DNA of 64,000 nt, from contig DHSR01000033.1 of assembly GCA_002410555.1 (NCBI GenBank), positions 880-64,879 on the forward strand, in the 5' to 3' direction. Shown here piece by piece: positions 54,305-62,700 of this stretch. The notes beneath the pieces were generated by a model. That model was given only the letters and a program-made list of their open reading frames with translations. It was not told the DNA's origin and searched no databases. The position numbers and the translations under genes were made by a program. Positions within the stretch are counted from its first letter, which is position 1, and each line of letters starts with the position of its first letter. Origin of the DNA: Bacteroidales bacterium UBA5281 (lineage in GTDB: Bacteria > Bacteroidota > Bacteroidia > Bacteroidales > Lentimicrobiaceae).

Positions 54305-55048
54305 CTAAATGGTTATACCTCCGTCAACACTCAATACTGTTCCGTTTACGTAAGCAGCTTCGTCGGAAGCAAGAAACAAAAAGGCATAGGCAATTTCCTT
54401 AGGCTCACCCAAACGGCCAACCGGTACTTTATCGCGCATACCGGCCAAAACCTGCTCTGGCATGGCTGCCACCATTTCGGTGGAGATGAAGCCTGGAGCA
54501 ATGGCATTTACAGTAACTCCTTTGCGCCCAAATTCGCGGGCCCAGGTTTTGGTCATTCCAATTACGCCCGCTTTAGCTGCCACATAATTGGTCTGACCAA
54601 AGTTCCCATATAAAGCCACCACAGATGAAGTAGATATAATCCGGCCATAACCCTGCTCAAGCATGAAAGGATAAACAGCTTTGGTGCAATAAAATACACC
54701 ACTCAGATTTACGTCAATTACCTGCTGCCATTGATCAGTGGTCATTTTTTTCATGCTTGCATCACGGGTAATTCCTGCATTGTTGAGTAAAATATCAATT
54801 CTGCCATATTCTTCCATCACGATATCTGCGGCTTTTTCCACGGCGGTCATATCCGAAGTGTTCACACGGATAAATGTGGCCTCATAGCCATGGGCTTTTA
54901 ACTGCTTAACCAGAGCCTCGCCTTTTTTCGTGTTCAGATCCCAAATGGCAACTTTCGCTCCTTCAGCAGCAAAAAGCTCCGCTGTGGCTTTGCCAATACC
55001 ATCAGCGCCACCGGTAATAATGGCTACCTTATCTTCAAGTCTTTTCAT
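54305..55048 (-). CDS. SDR oxidoreductase (FabG/PhaB-like)
   Basis: 247 residues from MKRLEDKVAIITGGADG; an in-frame extension to 55102 adds a charged, non-conserved leader. NAD(P) motif TGGADGIGKA (about 12-21), NNAGI, catalytic Ser in ISTSSVVAL, YVAAK (Y-x3-K), and VDGGITI end. Most similar in style to 3-oxoacyl-ACP/acetoacetyl-CoA reductases. First gene of the cluster; 11 bp before the KAS-like gene. Confidence 0.93.
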   Translation of the reverse strand: MKRLEDKVAIITGGADGIGKATAELFAAEGAKVAIWDLNTKKGEALVKQLKAHGYEATFIRVNTSDMTAVEKAADIVMEEYGRIDILLNNAGITRDASMKKMTTDQWQQVIDVNLSGVFYCTKAVYPFMLEQGYGRIISTSSVVALYGNFGQTNYVAAKAGVIGMTKTWAREFGRKGVTVNAIAPGFISTEMVAAMPEQVLAGMRDKVPVGRLGEPKEIAYAFLFLASDEAAYVNGTVLSVDGGITI

Positions 55049-55290
55049 GTAATTATTATTTTTGAGTTCATGTTCATGATCATTCAAAATGTCTCTTTTC
55101 AAATATTTAGCTAAATAAGGCCATTATTCCTGGCATAAAAAGTGAGATTCGTACATTTGTGGGGTTGACTTTAAGCGTAATTATAAGTAAAATATAATGT
55201 AAAACAATGTATATCAATATTATAATATTAAAAATTTGGGGGTTGACTGATGATGTGGGGTGATGTGTACCTGCCCGCTCCGGCGGGATT

Positions 55291-55370
55291 GGTGATCTGT
55301 AATCTGTGATCGGTGATCTGTAATCTGAGATATGTAATCTGTAATCTGAGATCTGTAATCTGTAATCTGT
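55291..55370. repeat. heptanucleotide tandem repeat (TGTAATC)
   Basis: Eleven 7-bp units (GGTGATC, TGTAATC, TGTGATC, TGAGATA and variants) plus a partial unit. Reverse-complement relation to the repeat at 28-65. A short GC hairpin CCGCTCCGGCGG lies just before it (55274-55287). Confidence 0.88.
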
Positions 55371-55560
55371 TGCTTTATAGAAATCTTTAAAGTATTTTTT
55401 TTGAGTGCCGTTGAATGGGCATAGCAAGGTTGCAAAACCACGGGTGAAGTGGTTTCCGATCATTTCGTTGACGACCAGAGAACACAATGAATTTTTGAAG
55501 GAGTTGGGGTTGCCGCTGATTTGAGATGTGTTTTTCTATGTAGGATACTTGTTAGTTTGC

Positions 55561-55632
55561 AGAAAGTTTGTACTTTTAACAAAGATTCCGGTGGCTGCGA
55601 AGATGGGGTTTTAAAAATGCCTGACGACGCAT
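55561..55632. repeat. dispersed repeat, copy A (~72 bp)
   Basis: AGAAAGTTTGTACTTTTAAC followed by GGTGGCTGCGAAGATGGGG and ending GACGACGCATA. It matches copy B at 59224-59297 at roughly three quarters of positions, same strand. Non-coding. Confidence 0.6.
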
Positions 55633-55953
55633 AGCTATGAAATATATAACCAACGGTTAATAGTCTATCTGACCTTAAACTGACATCATAATATTTTATG
55701 AGTAATGTTTGACGAACTAAATAAATATGAACAAAACGACCACTTCTTTTTCAAACGAGAAGACAGTTTGAGGAAAGTTTGAAAGTACTTACCCCTAACA
55801 TACTTTCTTTCAATACCTTGCTTCACATAATAATGGATTTTTTATTAGTTATCCTTAATCCAAAACTTACTTAATCGCTTTGAATGCGGTTTCTGTATAT
55901 CCCGGCACCCTTTGCAATGCATTTTAAAACCGATTGTCAAATTATTAAAATCA

Positions 55954-55983
55954 TTGATTTGTAGCGAAATTTTCATATTTTTG
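55954..55983 (+). promoter_or_regulatory. promoter of catalase gene
   Basis: TTG at 55954-55956, 19-nt spacer, -7 element TATTTTTG at 55976-55983. Leader of about 140 nt to the ATG at 56132. Confidence 0.6.
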
Positions 55984-56131
55984 TTGTAACGATAATAGCA
56001 ATTTTACATCAGCATTTTTTATGGCTGGTAGTTTGCAGCAAAACTGCCCCTAAGAAACGAAGCAGTTGTTGCACTTATTGTTGTTGCACAGTAAGCTCCT
56101 CACAAAAATTTCACCATTAAAAAATCATAAT

Positions 56132-57835
56132 ATGGACAACAAAAAAGACAAAATGAGTATGGGTAATCCCATGGATAAGAACAATTTAGGTGATCCAATT
56201 CCCAGTAGAAATCAGAACAAGGGAGAAAATCCCGGGCTTAAGACTGCGGCAGGTGCTCCGGTAACGGACAATCAGGATACCATGACCTCCGGTAAACGGG
56301 GGCCGGTTTCTTTGCAGGATACCTGGTTTCTGGAGAAGATGGCGCATTTTGATCGCGAAGTTATTCCTGAGCGCAGAATGCATGCCAAAGGTTCCGGAGC
56401 ATTTGGAACATTTACGGTTACGCATGATATTACCCAATACACCAAAGCGGCTGTATTTTCAGAAATAGGCAAAAAGACAGAACTGGTGGCTCGTTTTTCA
56501 ACCGTGGCCGGTGAAAGAGGTGCCGCCGATGCTGAACGTGACATTCGGGGATTTGCGCTTAAATTCTATACCGAAGAAGGCAATTGGGATATGGTAGGAA
56601 ACAATACGCCCGTGTTTTTCTTCAGAGATCCCATGAAGTTTATCGACTTAAATCATGCCATTAAAAGAGACCCGCGCACCAATCTGAGAAGTCCGAATAC
56701 CAACTGGGATTTTTGGTCGTCGTTGCCCGAAGCACTTTTGCAGTTGACCATAATTATGGGCGACCGGGGAATTCCATCTTCATACCGGCACATGCACGGG
56801 TTTAGCTCCCATGCTTACAGTTTTATCAATGCCAGAAATGAGCGGGTGTGGGTTAAGTTCCACTTCAGAGCACAACAGGGAATAAAAAATCTGACGGATC
56901 AGGAAGCCGGGAAAGTAGTAGGGATGGATAGGGAATCTCATCAGCGGGATCTTTATACAGCCATTGAAAAAGGAATATTTCCCAAATGGAAAGTTTATGT
57001 GCAGATTATGACTGAAGCACAAGCAGAAGCTATGGAAAACAATCCTTTCGACCTGACTAAAATGTGGTTAAAGAAAGACTTTCCGCTTATCCCGGTTGGT
57101 GAGTTTGAATTAAACAGGAATCCTGACAACTATTTTGCCGACATCGAACAGGCTGCTTTTAATCCTGCCAATGTAGTGCCGGGGATCAGTTTCTCACCCG
57201 ACCGTATGCTACAGGGGCGTTTGTTCTCTTATGGAGATGCGCAAAGGTATCGTCTGGGTGTAAATCACCATCAAATACCGGTAAATTCACCCAAAGCAGT
57301 TAAACAGCCACACAGCTTCCATCGCGATGGACAAATGCGCGTGGATGGAAACCTGGGAAGCGAATTGCATTACGAGCCCAATAGCTATGGCAACTGGACA
57401 GACAGCCTTAAAGACAATCTGCCCCCGGAAAAAGGTGGTGATGTTTACAGATATGACTTTAGGGAGGATGATTCAGACTACTTCACCCAGCCCGGACTTC
57501 TCTTCAGAGGAATGACCCCAGATCAACAACAAGTATTGTTTGACAATACGGCCCGGAATATGGGTGATTCAACCCTTCAGATAAAGCACCGGCATATTTA
57601 CCATTGCTACCAGGCCGATCCAGCCTATGGAAAGGGCGTAGCAAAAGCGATGAATATTTCAATGGACGATGTGGATTTGAATCTGCCAAAAAGAGATTCT
57701 CATGAAAATCAACTGAAAGCCAATAACAGACACCCGGAATTAAACACACCTACTACACCGGCAGACCCCGGAGTTGAAATTGATACAAACACCAAGGATT
57801 ATATTGATCCTTTAGATGATCCATGGTTGCTGTAA
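56132..57835 (+). CDS. katA: monofunctional heme catalase
   Basis: 567 residues from the ATG starting [16 protein letters not shown]; an in-frame upstream start (56066) adds a non-conserved leader. A ~55-residue N-terminal extension precedes the catalase core. Active site His in [12 protein letters not shown] (H84), Asn in [10 protein letters not shown] (about 157), and the heme-ligand Tyr in [14 protein letters not shown] (about 370). It converts hydrogen peroxide to water and oxygen. Monocistronic with a predicted promoter and terminator. Confidence 0.96.
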   Translation: MDNKKDKMSMGNPMDKNNLGDPIPSRNQNKGENPGLKTAAGAPVTDNQDTMTSGKRGPVSLQDTWFLEKMAHFDREVIPERRMHAKGSGAFGTFTVTHDITQYTKAAVFSEIGKKTELVARFSTVAGERGAADAERDIRGFALKFYTEEGNWDMVGNNTPVFFFRDPMKFIDLNHAIKRDPRTNLRSPNTNWDFWSSLPEALLQLTIIMGDRGIPSSYRHMHGFSSHAYSFINARNERVWVKFHFRAQQGIKNLTDQEAGKVVGMDRESHQRDLYTAIEKGIFPKWKVYVQIMTEAQAEAMENNPFDLTKMWLKKDFPLIPVGEFELNRNPDNYFADIEQAAFNPANVVPGISFSPDRMLQGRLFSYGDAQRYRLGVNHHQIPVNSPKAVKQPHSFHRDGQMRVDGNLGSELHYEPNSYGNWTDSLKDNLPPEKGGDVYRYDFREDDSDYFTQPGLLFRGMTPDQQQVLFDNTARNMGDSTLQIKHRHIYHCYQADPAYGKGVAKAMNISMDDVDLNLPKRDSHENQLKANNRHPELNTPTTPADPGVEIDTNTKDYIDPLDDPWLL

Positions 57836-57857
57836 AATTACAGCTTATCATTTTTCT

Positions 57858-57889
57858 GGCAGGGCAGTTGCAGATATCCTGTGGCTGCC
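57858..57889 (+). terminator. possible terminator of catalase gene
   Basis: GGCAG..CAG at 57858 onwards pairs with CTG..CTGCC ending 57889, with an internal loop, followed by TTGTTTTTATTTT. Confidence 0.45.
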
Positions 57890-57926
57890 TTGTTTTTATT
57901 TTCAGAACTGTATAATTACGGGATAA

Positions 57927-58133
57927 ATTCAAATAGAGCTGATTTCAAACATTATCCGCACTTTTGAGAAAGAAATAACACCTGATTTAGCTGAATTAAC
58001 AAGGGATGGCGTTACCAGTAAAGGTTCAAGATTCAGAAAATCAGATATAAACGATTTATCAAGAGAAGCACATTCAACGATCATTGGTACAGCAGAACGA
58101 GTTTTGAACTTCCAGGAATATATTTGCAGTTGA
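57927..58133 (+). pseudogene. coding remnant related to the 59325 gene
   Basis: One frame is open for 68 codons without any ATG, GTG or TTG at its start and ends at TGA 58131. It includes DLSREAHSTIIGTAER, matching DLSKETYSAVIGTAEH at the start of the protein encoded at 59325-59639, then diverges. The upstream part EITPDLAELTRDGVTSKGSR is coherent but unrecognised. A broken paralogue. Confidence 0.5.
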
Positions 58134-58155
58134 ACACAATTAACTACAGAATAAA

Positions 58156-58953
58156 ATGAGTGGTTTTACATTTAACAAAGAAGAATATTTAAATCGAATA
58201 AACTTCGACGGGAAAGTTTCTATTAACTTTGAGTGCCTGAAGTCAATTCACCATGCGCAGCATACAACCATTCCTTTCGAAAACTTTGATATTTGCCTTG
58301 GAAGAAACATCAATGTTGATCCTGAATCTTTAGTACATAAAATGGTCAGGAATAAGCGTGGAGGATACTGTTCAGAGTTAAATGGACTTCTTTTATTAGC
58401 GCTTAAATCATTTGGATTTGAAGCACGCCCTTTGCTGGGACGAGTGCATATAACTGGTGAGCCAACAGGAAGAGGACATCAGGTGACCTTAGTTACTATT
58501 GATGAGAAAAGATGGTTGGTAGATTTGGGATTTGGTGCCGGATCACCACCAGTTCCAATACCGCTTGTTTGTAACGTGCCTGTTATGTTTGAGAATCAAA
58601 CGTATAGGTTAATAGAAATCGAATTATTTGGTTATATGCTTCAGCGTATGAATGACGAAGATTGGAGAAGCCTATATAGTTTTGATTTAAGCCATGTTTG
58701 TCGGGGAGATATTGAATACGGAAAACATTATACTTCTACGAGCCCTGAATCTATTTTTGTCAATTCCAGAGTTGCAGCTCTCCCTGTAAAAAATGGTATG
58801 ATTACCTTGTTTAATAACAGCCTTAAGAAGATAATAAACGGAAAAGAAGAAGTAATGTTGCTCAAAGATGATTCATCGTATCTATCAATCATTGAGAAAG
58901 AATTTGGAATTGAAATTGATGCTAAATTTGAAGATTTAAGACCATTGAAATAA
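58156..58953 (+). CDS. nat: arylamine N-acetyltransferase
   Basis: 265 residues. Catalytic triad: Cys72 in KRGGYCSELN, His108 in GRGHQVTLV, Asp123 in WLVDLGFGAG, as in NATs which acetylate arylamines or hydrazines from acetyl-CoA. Lone gene; 22 bp after the remnant at 58133. Codon use is more AT-rich than that of the core genes, which suggests acquisition. Confidence 0.93.
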   Translation: MSGFTFNKEEYLNRINFDGKVSINFECLKSIHHAQHTTIPFENFDICLGRNINVDPESLVHKMVRNKRGGYCSELNGLLLLALKSFGFEARPLLGRVHITGEPTGRGHQVTLVTIDEKRWLVDLGFGAGSPPVPIPLVCNVPVMFENQTYRLIEIELFGYMLQRMNDEDWRSLYSFDLSHVCRGDIEYGKHYTSTSPESIFVNSRVAALPVKNGMITLFNNSLKKIINGKEEVMLLKDDSSYLSIIEKEFGIEIDAKFEDLRPLK

Positions 58954-59223
58954 AAAGGGTGACTCATATTTTGTATAACTACTGGCCCATTTGATGTAGT
59001 TTTTGGCACTTTTAAGGCCGCTCGTGCTTTGTCCGGTCAGACCGTGAAACTCACGCAATCAACTGCTAATCCTGAAATTTGTCGGTTACGCACTAGTGAA
59101 AGTATCTGAATACATTGCAATTACTATTATACAGTCGAAAATTTAATAGACATAATTGTCCATAAATTTCTTGTCTCGTGCAAACCAGCCTTCCGGCTAC
59201 ATAATACCTGAACGATGGTATTA

Positions 59224-59297
59224 AGAAAGTTTGTATTTTTAACGAAGTTTTTGCCGGCTGCGCTGATGGGGTTTCCAAAATTGCCTGATAGCGCATA
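59224..59297. repeat. dispersed repeat, copy B (~74 bp)
   Basis: AGAAAGTTTGTATTTTTAAC, CCGGCTGCGCTGATGGGG, ending TAGCGCATA; see copy A at 55561-55632. The remainder of the gap 58954-59324 shows nothing else I can support. Confidence 0.6.
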
Positions 59298-59324
59298 ACC
59301 AGGCTTGTTTAAAAAACATACCAT

Positions 59325-59639
59325 ATGGATACAGATGATTTATCAAAAGAAACATATTCAGCGGTCATTGGTACAGCAGAACACTTTCATCATGATTTAG
59401 CGCTGCAATTTGGAATATTGGCAAATGATTGCGATTCAGACAATGAATTTCTGGATGAATCAGCATCCCTGATTAAGGAATGGCTGACAGAATGGGAATT
59501 AGAAGAGGTCATTATGGAAATTTTCTTTGATGATCCACCTGACAAAAAGGCGTTTAAAAAGATACTTGACAGATTAATCATAAATATTGCGAAAGTAAGA
59601 GAGATTCCAATGGAAAAACGCAAATTTGACCTCTGGTAA
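59325..59639 (+). CDS. small acidic protein of unknown function
   Basis: 104 residues, helical, acidic. Opening DLSKETYSAVIGTAEHFHHD and LALQFGILANDCDSDNEFLD; a middle TEWELEEVIMEIFFDDPPD. I have a general memory of such short proteins beside helicase or mobile genes, without a function. A broken paralogue of its first part lies at 57927-58133. Located 119 bp before the helicase gene. Confidence 0.6.
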   Translation: MDTDDLSKETYSAVIGTAEHFHHDLALQFGILANDCDSDNEFLDESASLIKEWLTEWELEEVIMEIFFDDPPDKKAFKKILDRLIINIAKVREIPMEKRKFDLW

Positions 59640-59758
59640 AGCGGATTCATAACGGATGCATCAGAACTGTATCCGCAAAACGGGCTCCTGATCACTTTAA
59701 AGAAATAGATTACAGATATAGTGCCCGGATGAACGCATAAAATTTCCGACAACTGAAT

Positions 59759-62700
59759 ATGAACTCAATTGCTTTTATTGATACTGAAATTGAACCTAAG
59801 AGCCGAAAGATTCTTGACATTGGAAGTGTTAAAGATGATGGAAGTTTTTTTCATAAAGCTTCGGTGGTTGAGTTTGTCCGGTTTCTAAAAGGAACACAAT
59901 TCATCTGCGGACACAACATTCTTGCTCACGACATAAAGTACACCAGCAAAGCACTTACTGATGCAGGAATTAATCAGGCAAATATCATTGACACCCTCTT
60001 TCTTTCTCCCTTACTTTTCCCAACCAGGCCCTATCATGCTTTATTAAAAGATGACAAACTACAATCCGAAGACACTAACAATCCTTTGAATGACTCAATC
60101 AAGGCGAAAGATTTATTTTACGATGAAATTGCCGCATTCAAACAAATTGATGAAAGTCTAAAACAGATTTTCTATTTGTTGCTGAATGACAAAACGGAAT
60201 TTAATGCTTTTTTCCGTTTCATCGCATTTGTTGGCGAAAGCAGAGACCTTGAGAAATTGATCCTGCAAAAGTTTGAAAACGAAATTTGCGAACATGCTGA
60301 CCTCGCTCCAATAATTTCTGAACATCCCATTGAGCTTGCCTACTGTTTATCGCTGGTTAACTCTTTTATCCACCATAGAAAAATAAACTCAATCACCCCT
60401 CCCTGGGTGCTAAAGAATTATCCGGAAGTGGAGCGGATAATGTTCCGGATACGCAATAAACCTTGTATAAGCGGTTGTGTCTATTGCAACAATGCATTAG
60501 ACATTCATCGGGGGTTGAAACGATTTTTTGGATTTGATTCATATAAAACATTTGGGGGTGAGCCCTTACAAGAGAATGCCGTTAAGGCGGCAGTAGATAA
60601 TAAATCATTGCTTGCCATTTTTCCTACCGGTGGCGGGAAATCAATCACTTTTCAGGTTCCTGCATTGATGAGTGGCGAAACCTGCAAGGGCCTTACAGTG
60701 GTGATTTCTCCATTGCAATCATTAATGAAAGATCAGGTAGACAATCTTGAAAAAATTGGAATTACAGATGCAGTAACCATAAATGGATTGCTTGACCCGA
60801 TTGAAAGGGCAAAATCATTTGAGCGGGTTGAAGATGGATCAGCAGCCATTCTTTACATTTCACCAGAGTCGTTGCGTTCACGAACCATTGAACGATTGAT
60901 CTTAGGAAGAAAGATTGTTCGATTCGTTGTTGATGAAGCCCACTGTTTTTCCTCCTGGGGACAAGATTTCAGGGTGGATTATCTGTACATCGGTGATTTT
61001 ATCAAGTCCATTCAGGAAAAGAAAAACCTTGAAAATGGAATTCCGGTTTCTTGCTTTACGGCTACAGCAAAGCAAAAGGTGATTGAAGATATTCGCAATT
61101 ACTTCAAAGAAAAGCTTTCGCTTGAGCTTGAACTGTTCTCTTCAAAAGCATCAAGATCAAATCTTCAGTACAAAGTTTTTGAAAAAGGTGATGAAGAAGA
61201 AAAATATCAAACGCTCAGAGATTTGATTGAGGAGAAGAATTGTCCGACTATCGTTTATGTATCAAGGACACTGAAAGCCTATAAGCTTGCAGAGCGGTTA
61301 ACCCAGGATGGTTTTCAGGCAAAACCCTATCATGGCAAAATGGATGTGAAGGAGAAAACTGCCAACCAGGATGCTTTCATTTCGGGTGAAGTTCACATTA
61401 TGGTTGCGACTTCAGCTTTCGGGATGGGCGTTGACAAAAAGGATGTCGGCATGGTCGTTCATTATGAAATATCTGATTCACTTGAAAATTACATTCAGGA
61501 AGCAGGGAGAGCAGGACGGGACGAAAATATTGTTGCAGATTGCTTTGTATTGTTCAATGAGGAAGATCTCGGCAAACATTTCATCCTGCTGAATCAAACC
61601 AAACTCTCCATTAAAGAGATTCAACAAATCTGGAAGGCGATCAAAGATATTACACGGTTCCGTTCAACAGTGTCGAACTCTGCCCTGGAAATCGCGCGAA
61701 AAGCAGGCTGGGACGATAATGTGGTTGAAATAGAAACAAGAGTAACCACAGCCATCGCTGCATTAGAAGATGCCGGCTACTTAAAACGCGGGCAAAATAT
61801 GCCGAGAGTGTTTGCCAATAGCATACTTTCCAGAAATGCACAGGAAGCCATCGACAAAATCAGGTCCTCTGAAAAATTTGAAGAGAAACAAAAGGAAAAA
61901 GGTGTCCGGATTATAAAGAAGCTTTTTTCAAGCAAAAGCAGAAAAGAAATAAATGATGAAGCAGCCGAATCAAGAATTGATTATATCAGTGACCACCTGG
62001 GAATTGTAAAAGAAGAAGTGATAAACATAGTGAACCTGCTTCGTGAAGAAAAGATACTGGCTGATGCAAAAGATTTGACAGCTTTCATTAAAAAGGGGGA
62101 GAACAAGAACCGATCTCTCGGCATTGTGAATGCGTTCAGAAAGATTGAAAACTTTTTGCTGCCTGTATTTGAAGACCAGGAAAAAACTTTTCATATAAAG
62201 GAACTTAACGAAGAAGCTGAAGCCAGAGGATGTGAAGATGTAAGTATCAACAAGATTAAAACCATCGTCAACTTCTGGGCAATTAAGCACTGGATAAAAC
62301 GACGCAACATTGAATATTCAAAGAATCACATGGTTGTGCTTCGACTGCATCCCATTGATGTGTTGAAAGCGAAACTGGAAAAGCGACATGAGTTGGCAAA
62401 GTTTTTAGTTGAATTTCTTTATCAGAAAAGCAATATGAATGCTTCCGAAGATGATACTGGAAAAGAGGAAGTGTTGGTTGAGTTTTCAATACACGAATTA
62501 AAAACAGCTTATGAAAACAGTCAAAGCCTGTTTAAACTGAACGTTGACCTGGATGATATTGAGGATGCACTTTTTTATCTGTCAAAAATTGAGGCAATTA
62601 AGATTGAGGGAGGCTTTATGGTGGTATATAACCGCCTGACTATAGAACGTTTAGAGCAGGACAATAAAAAACGGTACACGAAAGAGGATTACGGGAAACT

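Larger units (their letters stand above)
55049..56131. other. long intergenic region
   Basis: About 1.1 kb with no supportable gene. It contains the heptad repeat 55291-55370, a dispersed repeat at 55561-55632 and the catalase promoter at 55954-55983, listed separately. A 126-codon minus-strand frame across the repeats is an artefact of repeat translation. Confidence 0.6.

Noticed and set aside
55107..55487. 126-codon minus-strand frame rich in DYRLQISDYR
   Set aside because: It is a translation of the 7-bp tandem repeat (three units make 21 nt, seven codons); no start context and no homology.
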